In this document: positions 1-8,115 of the stretch, in pieces
How positions within the stretch are numbered: position 1 is the stretch's first letter
How the letters are laid out: every line of letters starts with the position of its first letter
NCBI GenBank assembly: GCA_029747585.1
Contig: JAPEVF010000992.1
Coordinates: 1-15,960 of the forward strand
Length of the DNA: 15,960 nt
Source of the DNA: Pleurotus djamor
Lineage: Eukaryota > Basidiomycota > Agaricomycetes > Agaricales > Pleurotaceae
Direction: 5' to 3'
The notes under the pieces: generated by a model
Databases searched by the model: none
The model's input: only the letters and a program-made list of their open reading frames with translations
Told to the model about the DNA's origin: nothing
Made by a program: the position numbers and the translations under genes

Positions 1-493
1 TTGAGTGTTTTTTTTTTTTTGAGTAGTCGCCTCCGGGGTTGGGTCTCCAACAAAGTTACTAACCTTTTGATTCAACCTCTCGTAAGGCAAGGGAAAAGGT
101 GGCCATACGACGTACTCACATGGGCGTACAACGCTTGGGTCGAACGGTCCACCTGCGAGCGAGGGACCAAGTCATCTACATGGGAGGAAGAAAAAGAAGA
201 AATCAAGAATTAGTAAGTACCACGTCAAGTAACACGACTCAAACAACTCACATACACTTTGGGTAGGACCTAGCATCGTTTTCCGAGCGTTCACCCGGCA
301 CTCCCAGCAATTTTCAAAAAATCGACCATGGGGACGCTTTTTAGCCTTGGGTGGGTAATGTTTCGACCGTGACCCGTTAGTATGCGTGAGCGTCTGCCAA
401 TGAGACGAGCACCAGAGCGGACTTGAATTAGCACACAAGGTGAGTGGTTTACGATGATACGATACCTTTCAAACTTTCAATATTAAGCGTGTG

Positions 494-526
494 GTGAGGG
501 CAATGTGAGGGCAATTTGAGGGTTAT
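494..526 (+). repeat. Three tandem copies of an 11-base unit
   Basis: Two exact copies of GTGAGGGCAAT (494-504, 505-515) are followed by a diverged copy, TTGAGGGTTAT (516-526). This is a short minisatellite in non-coding DNA. No function is evident. Confidence 0.75.
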
Positions 527-705
527 CCGGACTCTTATCATTGCATTGGTCGGTCAAACGAGCATGGGGCACCGAGTCCGACCAACCGCAGGTTGGGCGA
601 CGAGGTGCCCTCTATGTAAGTCAACTATCATTCTCCTTATTTTTATTTTCCGTGCGTAGCACGGGTTATCGGCTAGTCTAGTTATATATGAGACTTGGAA
701 TACAG

Positions 706-723
706 CTATATATGGATGTATCC
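706..723 (+). promoter_or_regulatory. Recurring TATATGGNTGTATCC element, copy 1
   Basis: CTATATATGGATGTATCC lies inside an imperfect inverted repeat: ATACA at 700-704 faces TGTAT at 717-721. The same core occurs at 3037-3053, 5575-5594, 7942-7957 and, diverged, at 11043-11088, plus a reverse-strand copy at 7253-7268. No gene was recognised directly downstream of this copy. A regulatory role is inferred from the recurrence alone. Confidence 0.35.
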
Positions 724-1099
724 ATTTGTATGATGATATACTTATTGTTATCACATTTTTCACCTTTCCATCTCCCCGCGGAAAATCTTGTTCCCTCCCT
801 GAAATCTTGTTGGAATAACGTCCTAATGGATGTACCTCGAACGTCAGCCGTCTGTTCATCCTTGGATATCGTTCACAGAGCGCTGATATACCAAATACAG
901 AAGGTATCCATGATTCTTCGCGCGACGACCCACAAATTCGCAAATAGCCAGACAAAACCGAAACGCTGTCCCTATCAAACCACATACCCGACTTCCCACA
1001 TCATCCCTTCATCTATGCCCGAGTTCACGAAGGGATAAACGGTGTCCTTGATAATCCCTACCCCACCCACCTCCTTCCCCAGAATCTCAGTTTACGCGC

Positions 1100-1432
1100 T
1101 CAAAACTCGATGCGTCGGGCTGATTCTTGCTGGTTCTTGAAGGTATGCCATCCCTTCACGTTTTCATGCCGTTGAATAATCAGTCCTGACATAAGGATTT
1201 CAGACGTGAAGATTGCATCTCCCCTGACCGATGATAAATAACTCACCAACGCCAAAGCGCTGGACAGATCCAGGTATATCTCCGAGGTACCACGCTGTCC
1301 GCGCACATCGTCCCTGGTTTGTGGGAGGATGGAACGTGTTTTCGAAATTTCGAACATGAAGGACCGCCGTGGACGGATTTTTTGAATATCGTTGGGCGCG
1401 CCGGGAATACACTGGGGGGACGATCCGAGCTC
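1100..1432 (-). pseudogene. Possible coding remnant, unidentified
   Basis: The minus strand is open from about 1432 down to a TGA at 1100-1102. The composition reads as protein-like, with stretches such as TRDDVRGQRGTSEIYLDL and QRHENVKGWHTFKNQQES. A consensus donor (GTGAGT) and acceptor (GTCAG) flank 61 bases in the middle. Removing them shifts the frame straight into a stop, so either the stretch is read unspliced or the gene is decayed. A possible acceptor, CCCCCCAG, sits near the upstream edge, but no matching upstream exon was found. I do not recognise the family. It could also be chance. Confidence 0.22.
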
Positions 1433-2261
1433 CTATACGAACCATATGTGAGTGGTTTCAGTGGTGATACTTGTTGTGGTACTTACTTCTCATGAGGCTG
1501 AAATCTTCGAATTAGGTCATTGAACTCCTCGCAGTAGAGAGTGTATACCCTCGCATCTATGGGATCCAAGCTTGCACAGGGATAGGTCTAGTACCCNGTT
1601 ACAAAAACCTCGAAGAGCGCTTGGGAAGCTTCTCCTTCAAGCTTCAGCTTCAGCTTCACCGGTCCCGGTCACCGGTCACCGGTCACCTTCGATCACCACC
1701 ACATCTTCTTCCTTCTCCACGTCCTCCACAAACTTCAACGCTACCACCGCCTCCTCCTCCTTGCTTGCGGCAACGTTAGCAACGTACGCAATTCCACTAC
1801 CATCAATGTGCGACACGTGGGTTCTTCGGTTGCGGTTGGACTCTTGGCACATACCCTTCGGCCTCGTAACCTTGGCGTGAGACGCCTACCAACCAAGTTG
1901 TAGTGTACGCGCACCATTGTGGATGGGCCAGGGTCACGGAGGCTAGAGAATGTGACAGATATCCGCCATTGATCTGACGGAACCATTTACGTACACCGAT
2001 GGTGCACCGTGACCCGAACAAAGCATGCCATGGCCAGCTGGCCAATATCGATTATCGCGCCGGAAGCTATGCTCTTTCTGGAGAGAAAATGACGGATTTT
2101 GGCGGCAGGGTTTGAACAAAGCAGCGGAGGTGAAGCAGAGACTAGGCGACTCGGGGTGTCGATTGGAGCTCTTTTCTTAAAGTCAGCTCCCCCAGACGAG
2201 TCACCATCTTCCTGTTCTTCCTGTCGCCACTCTCACCCGCAATTTCATTCATTGATCACCC
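1433..2261. other. Non-coding stretch with simple repeats and CT-rich leader
   Basis: No supported gene. It contains the short repeats at 1635-1687 and an undetermined base at 1597. A serine/threonine-rich plus-strand frame (about 1572-1880) and an acidic minus-strand frame (1676-1852) overlap those repeats, and neither has other support. Positions 2190-2245 are rich in C and T, as is usual for fungal leaders, and lie just before the ATG of the next gene. Confidence 0.4.
1635..1687 (+). repeat. Adjacent 6-base and 7-base tandem repeats
   Basis: About four copies of a CTTCAG-type hexamer (1635-1657) are followed directly by about four copies of a 7-base CCGGTCA unit (1659-1687). The two arrays abut, which suggests a slippage-prone spot. 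They lie outside any supported gene. Confidence 0.7.
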
Positions 2262-2901
2262 ATGCCCTGGCATAGGCTCTCAGTCCATATCGATACCGAA
2301 ACTGGGGTCGCATCAATTCGCAACCTCGATGGTAGTCTATTTTGTGTGTTCATCGGTGCCTCCGACAGCTTGATGGTGCGTCGTTATCTTCATCATGCTT
2401 CCCACCGGCTCTCATGAAGTTACCACTTTAGTCAGTTTATGCCGATGCAGTCGAAATGACACTTGCCAATGGACCTCATGACTTACAATCGCTGACTCCT
2501 CGCGATGGTACCATTGTGACAGCGTCGGTTCCATCGCCATACCCCGGTCACTTAGCACGTTGGCGAAGTAAGTTTTCCTTGGCACATCCCAGAACTTTAG
2601 ATCTAACGATAGGCCCACTTATCCAGTTGAAGAACGTCAACCTACTCATTTCTCGGTCATTTTGCACCGTACGTCGAGCGACGATCTGGGTTGCATCACG
2701 ATCGGTGTCAAGTGCACTTTCCTTGGCCGCCGAACGAACCATCTCGTCGCAGGCTCTCCCGAGACTTTGGGAAATCAGGCGGCGCCAGGTAATTGATCTT
2801 GATTCTTGAACGTTGAAAGAGATGTGCGTCACAAGTTCTGCTTTCCTCTCTCTTCACTCACATTGTCGATAGCAGTGATACAACTCAACGGCTGGGTTTG
2901 A
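2262..2901 (+). CDS. Orphan four-exon protein, about 145 residues
   Basis: Function unknown and family not recognised. Proposed exons are 2262-2375, 2432-2567, 2627-2788 and 2876-2901. The introns are 56, 59 and 87 bases, all GT-AG (donors GTGCGT, GTAAGT, GTAATT), and phases match at every junction. The last acceptor could equally be at 2872, adding one residue. The start is the ATG at 2262, preceded by a CT-rich leader. The protein begins MPWHRLSVHIDTETGVASI and ends VIQLNGWV, with no signal peptide, membrane segment or cysteine motif. A middle stretch alternates hydrophobic and polar residues as in a beta fold (THFSVILHRTSSDDLGCITI). The model rests on consistent splicing of three adjacent open segments, not on homology. 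It lies head-to-tail with the FKBP-like gene 686 bases downstream. Confidence 0.55.
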
Positions 2902-3587
2902 TTAGTAGCAAATACTATAGTAGTGTTTCGTAGTCGTTGATTACTATGATACCTTGTTATAGGTGGGCCTTTTGAGATGAGCCCTAACGCAGTGTACGCG
3001 AAGTGTGACCTTTACTTGTTCCCCAAATCCATCGCCTATTATGGCTGTATCCCATCCTCTACCACACCTCCCCGTGTATCAATCATGGCAGCACCAGAGA
3101 TGCCTACGCATCTTATGTAACATAACCAACATGCGGAGCCTATGAAGCCTTCACAACATTTGTATCATACTTACCCTATGCAGCGTACATGGCATCCATG
3201 ATCTTGATGCATCATCTGAAGCTGTAGCACTCTATTGAAGCGTCGGGAAGCGACGCACGACGAACCTGAGTGAGCTCTTACTTCGTTTCTGTGGATTCCA
3301 CTCCACGTGTAACTTCTCAGATCTCATCGTTCAACGTTCCAGGCACATACCGGGCGTGACTACGCCGCCATTCAGCCAGTGGCTCAACGACTAAATCTGC
3401 TAAGGGGTCTTTTCGAGTGTTCCTCCTTTCACCCACCTTTCATTGGAGCCACTCAAATTATGCTCGCAGGTAACGTCTGGTGCGGATACTCGTCGACCTC
3501 TACCGGTACAATGCCTGACACCATGGTGCATGTAGGAGCCTGAGACTCACTGCTGGTCAGTCAAGGGAGCTCACGCCAACCTGTCCC
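2902..3587. other. Intergenic region before the FKBP-like gene
   Basis: No gene was recognised on either strand. One copy of the recurring element sits at 3037-3053. The missing first strand of the nucleoplasmin-like domain would be expected between about 3440 and 3587, joined at the acceptor CAG before 3561. I found no upstream exon with a suitable ATG and phase: the ATG at 3463 leads to donors in the wrong phase. Confidence 0.45.
3037..3053 (+). promoter_or_regulatory. Recurring TATATGGNTGTATCC element, copy 2
   Basis: TATTATGGCTGTATCCC lies about 535 bases before the FKBP-like reading frame. It shares the ATGGCTGTATCCC part exactly with the copy at 5575-5594. Unlike that copy it has no matching left inverted arm. 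The regulatory role is inferred only from recurrence. Confidence 0.35.
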
Positions 3588-5148
3588 ATGCGCCTGACGA
3601 ATGCTGCCATCTTCAACGCCGACTCATCCTTGAAGCCTGGTAGCCGAACCGTTGTGACACTGACTGCTCCTACATGCATCCTTCAAGATGCAGAGAGTCA
3701 TCGTCATGACATTCAAACTCTGGTGCTCGGTTCATTCATTTATGGACAGGTTGGAGATCCTTTGTTGTTGCCCACACTCTTTGAGCTCACCTAGCTACGC
3801 GTTCTTAGGGAGGGCATTTCTCGACTAGTTTGATCTTAGAGGCCTCCCAGCCTTTCACCTTCAACGTTGTAGGACCCGGGGAAGTATATCTCTCCGGAAA
3901 CTTCATAGGTGCGCCGTCTTTGTCTGTGCTATCCATTTCTCGCCAGGCCTCAAGCATGGACAGATGTCCCTCGCGAATCCGACGGAAAGCCGACTGCAGA
4001 GAGTTCCCTGAAGAGTGCCCCTGCGGTTTCTATGATCGCGCCACCAGCCAACCTAGCAGCTCACAAAGATCAACCAAGTCCTAGGTCAGTCCACCGTACC
4101 TCTAAGTCACCCATGAGGCACATATATACTCATTACCCATCCTTCCATAGGGCATCCCTGAAGCGCCCATCCTCATCCCAACACATGGATAGGCAGCAAG
4201 TCACCCAGCAAGTTACGCCTCCCAACCTAGATAAATTTTCCTTCAGATCTCTCCCCGACCCTCATCGGTCCTCTGCCCCAACACACTCGCTTCGTAAAGG
4301 CAAGGAACCTGTCCGAGGTTCTCTTGGTTCGATGTCATCAACGAATGCTGGCGACCATCCAATCGCTCCTCAACCCCCCTTGCCGATGCATACTCACAGT
4401 TTTTCGCCCCCATCGCTTCCTGTCACCCAGCAGCCGTCCATCACCTTTGGAGTGAGCAACCAGCGACCCAATGTAGCCCCCACTTCGGAGCAGACGTCTC
4501 AACATCAGAGTAGCAGGCCAATGCATTATCCGAAACGCAACATTGCGAGTTACGGTCATCATGTCCACCATCAAGGACCCCCGGCCTCTCAGGCCCGACC
4601 AGTCACGGTTGATCCCTCGCTTTCGCAGNCCCCCCCTTGTTCAAAACGCTCCACAATTGGACGCAACACATAATAAAGCTTCACCAGTAATCTCTCCGAC
4701 GCAGATGTATGATGCACCTAAGGCTGGCCCTAGTGGGCTTAGCGTGAAAGCCAGGACCGCTCACAGTACTTCCGGGGACGTGGTGCGACCCGGGCAAATG
4801 GTGTCGATCTTGTTCATCCAGAAGGAGGTTCCGTCGAAGAAAATACTCAAGCAAAGTGTTGATAAACCAGTACGTCCAAGGTCTGAGTTAAATTAGACCG
4901 AAGCTGTCACTGATCCATTTCTCAGGTTTACTTACAATGGGATGCATACGCAATGCGCCATATACCTGGATTGGCCGAAGGTCTCGGTGGCATGCGCGTT
5001 GGTGAAGAGCGCGTGATCGATGTCTTCTTTAATGGTGAAGCTATCTATCGCATAGGTGAGGAGGATGGCTCCGATGCGTGTCTACAGAACCTGACGTGTT
5101 AATTTAAGAATGTCGACTCCAGGGTATCCAGCCTCAATAAACTCATAG
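3588..5148 (+). CDS. Nucleoplasmin-like/FKBP fusion, degenerate and truncated
   Basis: Resembles the Fpr3/Fpr4/FKBP39 class of nuclear histone chaperone-prolyl isomerases. Exons: 3588-3749, 3809-3908, 3964-4869, 4926-5055 and 5123-5148; introns of 59, 55, 56 and 67 bases; about 440 residues. Residues 1-87 match the nucleoplasmin-like fold (MRLTNAAIF, KPGSRTVV, FTFNVVGPGEVYLSGNFI). Its first strand is missing, so the frame probably extends upstream to at least 3561. Residues 88-340 are a Pro/Ser/His/Gln linker replacing the usual acidic and basic tracts. Residues 340-440 follow FKBP order (VVRPGQMVSILFIQ, GLAEGLGGMRVGEERVIDV). Against FKBP12, the Phe36-Asp37 pair and Trp59 are replaced, and the protein stops at GYPASINS, before the last beta strand. 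Isomerase activity is therefore unlikely. The N at 4629 in a C run marks a frame change; one surplus base explains it. Confidence 0.75.
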
Positions 5149-5815
5149 ATACCAAGTGTTACTAGACCATACGTAGCTCGTATTTACGTCCCTCCGACGT
5201 TGTATTCCCTTGGAAATAACTAATTGTGGCAGGCGAACGTACGCTTGCTAGAATACCATGTGTGGACACAGGTTTTCCGCCTGGTGTGATCACGCTAATG
5301 TGGTGCAGATACGTCGCCGAGATACGTCCGTAAAATTATCACGTCGGGGCTTGATACTGATACTTGATGGACTACTTAATTAGAAGTGCAATTCGGGTTA
5401 CGGAAATGTAGACATTGGTAGCTTAAGACAAGCAGTTGAACGTCGAACATTTGATAGAAAAGGGCGGATTGGGAGAAGAGGTGGGGTGGGGATTTGGGAG
5501 GGATTGGTCGCTAAGCGCCACACGCGATCAGTCATCTCTTAGCTCAGGCACCTTTTCGGTGGCACTAGGATACAAGTATATATGGCTGTATCCCTCCGTC
5601 GGAACTCGAGAACTGTACGTCAACGTTCTGACACTGAGCCCATGATCATGGGCCAAGCTGATCTCGTCCGTCGAAACCTCCAGTGATTCTGAACAAAGCA
5701 AGACACGGTATAATAATAGACAATACGTTCACTATGGATCCCCTCGTTTCTGTGTCCTCCGAGACCTTGAAATCTCCTCTGAAGTTCCTCGTAACCCAAA
5801 CCTCTCAGCATCGCT
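5149..5815. other. Intergenic region and promoter of the WD40 gene
   Basis: No gene was recognised. Reading on past 5148 in the FKBP frame does not recover the missing C-terminal strand. The region holds the best-formed copy of the recurring palindromic element (5568-5594) and a TATA-like TATAATAATA at 5709-5718, about 100 bases before the WD40 start codon. Confidence 0.45.
5568..5594 (+). promoter_or_regulatory. Palindromic recurring element, copy 3 (best formed)
   Basis: GGATACA at 5568-5574 is the perfect inverted complement of TGTATCC at 5587-5593, with a 12-base centre, AGTATATATGGC. The centre carries a TATATA box. It lies about 220 bases before the WD40 start codon. The copy at 700-723 has nearly the same arrangement, and those at 3037, 7942 and 11043 keep the right half. 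It could be a binding site for a dimeric regulator overlapping a TATA box, or the remnant of a small mobile element. Confidence 0.4.
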
Positions 5816-7128
5816 ATGTCCTTTGCATACGAGGAGGAAGCCACTTTGACCGCGGGCATCGACGCTGCATCGGTCGTTACATGTCTGGCCTTTTCCCCAA
5901 GGGACGACTTCCTGTTGGCTGGTCTTCGGGATTCGTTCGTAGTATGGACCCTCGATGGAACACTTGTGCTGCAGTTCACAATGGGGTACAATGTGGAGTC
6001 AGTGGCGTGGACGGGAGCTATGGTGGCACTGGTTGGCTGTCAAGGCGGAGTCATCGTCCAAGTCAATATCACCCAAGGTATATCGGCCCCCATCGTTAGT
6101 CCTTCCTCAGACTCCAGCGCTACGACCCTCTGAAACCTCATTTATAGGCTACGTACGATTTTCACATTGTGACCCCAGCCATCACAGTTTCTTGCCTCAC
6201 TGTACACGCTGATCTGAGCCAACTTCTTCTTGCGGGAGAGACACATTGTTCCTTGTGGACGCACCAACCGCCCAATCTCAACGTGGCCGGGTTTGCCTGG
6301 GCATTGGCGAACACTCTCCCTAATCCTCATGGTGGCGAGATTGTTGCGGCTCAGTTCATGCCAAACAATAGGGCTGCCGTGGCTTTCCGTCAACACGGAA
6401 TACTGTGCGTANCCCCCCGACTAACTCCCAGAGTCCCCTGCTGACAAGTGGGTAGCATCTATGACCTTCAAAGCCTTCAGAGTCACCAGCTGTGGATTAA
6501 TGGCAATGTACTTCTGTAAGTTTTATGATTATTGTCTTTGTCACCCGGCTCATGTGGCTTTACAAAAGTTTCGCCATGATTTCTGCCAATGCGAGCACAG
6601 TGGTAATCCCCAACCACAATGCGGGGTTCGACGTGTATGACACCTTGACAGGACACCATTACCGTCACTTTGTGTCAACTGGACTGGAATTCGCTCACGC
6701 TCCCCTGCCTGTATCTTTTATACATGGCGGAGAGTGTCTTGTGACGGGAGGGGCTCGTGAGACGTCCGTATGGCACTTAGACACTAGGCAGCGTCTTCAA
6801 ACCTGGGCCGGTGGTTGTGAGCTACTCGTTGTGTGTTTCAACTCCCTTGAAATCGAACGTATCATCTTCATTGACCATTGACTTGGCTTATAGTGCAACC
6901 ATACATCCAATCTAGGTAACGAGTCAATGCAGCGTTTCCGCTTCGCCGCTGCACGAAGGGGTGAAATCGTCGTCTATCGTGCGACTCATCTACGTGCGTA
7001 GTTAACGATCATCTCAGTTGACCACCTCTGACGGTAAGCGTACAGGCCCTCGTTGGTTGAGGCCTTTTGTCGTCTCCGTGGTGGGATTCGCCTTGTCAGC
7101 AATCGTATACGCAGGCTTTTGGTTGTAA
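5816..7128 (+). CDS. Tail-anchored WD40 repeat protein, 330 residues
   Basis: Likely a single beta-propeller held on an internal membrane by its C-terminus; partner unknown. Exons: 5816-6077, 6179-6404, 6456-6515, 6569-6830, 6894-6993 and 7046-7128; introns of 101, 51, 53, 63 and 52 bases, with phases agreeing throughout. Seven WD-like units can be read, the clearest being VTCLAFSPRDDFLLAGLRDS with FVVWTLDG, LSQLLLAGETHCSLWT, RAAVAFRQHGILIYDL, FIHGGECLVTGGARETSVWH and FRFAAARRGEIVVYRA. Residues 308-330 (ending SAIVYAGFWL and stop) form one hydrophobic helix after a basic WLRP, as in tail-anchored proteins. The N at 6412 falls inside intron 2 and does not affect the protein. Least certain are intron 1 (its acceptor could be 6147 with another donor) and the donor at 6831. 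The acceptor at 6568 is AAG rather than CAG or TAG. Confidence 0.8.
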
Positions 7129-7252
7129 ATCATACTCGATGAATACCTCGCGATAATTTGTACGAATTGATGTTCTCATTTTAATGCCATACTCAGACTG
7201 TGTTGGACATTTGAGCGACGCCTTGCAAACGCCTTGCATGGGGAGTCGAGGT

Positions 7253-7268
7253 GGGATACATCCTAATA
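7253..7268 (-). promoter_or_regulatory. Recurring element, reverse-strand copy
   Basis: GGGATACATCCTAATA reads TATTAGGATGTATCCC on the minus strand, matching the recurring core at all but a few positions. It lies in the 3' flank of the WD40 gene. It is weaker evidence than the forward copies. Confidence 0.25.
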
Positions 7269-7743
7269 CTAGGGACGCCTGCGTCGTCAAAAAAAAAACC
7301 TTGCTTGCGGGGTTGGCTAGAGACAATTATTCACTCTGTGTAACGAACAGTACGACTAGTCGATGATGATAGGATCTACAGCCTTCCCGGCCTCGTTCCG
7401 GATCCCCTCCCATTCGTCAGGTTATCTTTGGTAATGAAATGAATGTACTGAGCAGGTCATCTTGCCTTTCGCAGCGTTAAAACTCCTCGAAAAGTGGTAA
7501 TCCAGTCCACTCACTTTTCCAGTTTGTCCATCGTTGCACAACCAGACGCGCACTTGAAACCCATTTCATCTCATCCCGCCCCGCGTGGTTTCCCTTCGAT
7601 TGATGCTAGGTATGGTTCTTCAACCGGGTTACGCTTTGAGACGCGGAAGGAGGGTGAGATGTGAGACGCGTCGAGGACAGGATGACAAGCTTGCGATGAC
7701 GCGATACTATAGAGAATGACATGAGGAAGATGACGTGAGATGG

Positions 7744-7857
7744 TCGAATTGGGCTATTTGGACTACCAAAAAGGCAGAAAAGCGTGGCTGACATAGCGTT
7801 GATGACGCAGAAAGCGTGAGAAATTCGACTCGGGCATTTCGGATTACCAAAAAAGGC
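7744..7857 (+). repeat. Imperfect direct repeat, period about 81 bases
   Basis: Copy A (7744-7775) and copy B (7825-7857) share a TCGA..GGGC.ATTTGGA.TACCAAAAA.GGC pattern with a few mismatches. Similar flanking bits (GATGACG before, AGAAAGCGTG between) suggest an old tandem duplication of about 80 bases in non-coding DNA. Confidence 0.55.
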
Positions 7858-7941
7858 GAAGATGAGGGTTGAGAGACCTTGCAAGCAAGGTAATGGCTGT
7901 AAGTATCCATCAAGGCCCGATCGTCCGACAGGAATAGATCC

Positions 7942-7957
7942 TAATATGGTTGTATCC
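7942..7957 (+). promoter_or_regulatory. Recurring element, copy 4
   Basis: TAATATGGTTGTATCC lies about 160 bases before the start codon at 8116. It keeps the right half of the palindromic element. The left arm is only partly present. Confidence 0.35.
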
Positions 7958-8080
7958 AGCTCAGGAGGGCTGTCCGACCTGTCTTCGCCAATGCTCAGGC
8001 CGTTCGGGAGGTGGACAGCCACATGGTCAACTTCGATCAGACCAACTTGTCACTGCGGGTCAATGCGTCAAATGCTCTTG

Positions 8081-8088
8081 TATAAATA
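8081..8088 (+). promoter_or_regulatory. TATA box before the 794-residue gene
   Basis: TATAAATA lies 28-35 bases before the ATG at 8116. If it is used, the leader would be only a few bases long, so transcription may instead start further upstream. The match is to the consensus only. Confidence 0.4.
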
Positions 8089-8115
8089 GGTAACCAAAAG
8101 CTGTATCTCCACACC

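Larger units (their letters stand above)
1..1099. other. Non-coding stretch, no gene recognised
   Basis: No reading frame here shows a recognisable domain or a convincing chain of exons. The longest open stretch (554-985, minus strand, 143 codons) has no family resemblance and no supporting splice structure. The stretch starts with a run of 13 T (8-20). It holds a three-copy 11-base repeat at 494-526 and one copy of the recurring TATATGGATGTATCC-like element at 706-723. Confidence 0.5.
7129..8115. other. Intergenic region with a diverged direct repeat
   Basis: No gene was recognised. A minus-strand frame at 7606-8022 (138 codons) is phenylalanine- and serine-rich, is partly made of the direct repeat below, and has no family resemblance. 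The region contains a reverse copy of the recurring element (7253-7268), a forward copy (7942-7957) and a TATA box (8081-8088). Confidence 0.45.

Noticed and set aside
1..213. Open frame of 70 codons from the window start
   Set aside because: It begins in a poly-T run at the window edge, has no motif and no splice partners.
554..985. Minus-strand open frame of 143 codons
   Set aside because: No family resemblance, no supporting exon structure, and it overlaps the recurring AT-rich element.
1676..1852. Minus-strand 58-codon acidic frame starting at an ATG
   Set aside because: It runs into the 7-base repeat array and has no homology or neighbours. The acidic bias is largely the mirror of a serine/threonine-rich, repeat-driven composition.
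700..5594. Pair of palindromes read as ends of one transposon
   Set aside because: No transposase frame lies between them, more copies occur outside the interval, and no target duplication was seen.
5620..5991. Minus-strand open frame of 123 codons
   Set aside because: Antisense shadow of the first WD40 exon.
6062..6147. Alternative first intron of the WD40 gene using a GTCAAT donor
   Set aside because: It keeps the frame but the donor is weak. GTATAT at 6078 with CCCCAG at 6178 also keeps the frame with better signals.
7606..8022. Minus-strand open frame of 138 codons
   Set aside because: Its composition comes partly from the duplicated 80-base segment. No motif is visible, and it lies in the promoter of the 794-residue gene.
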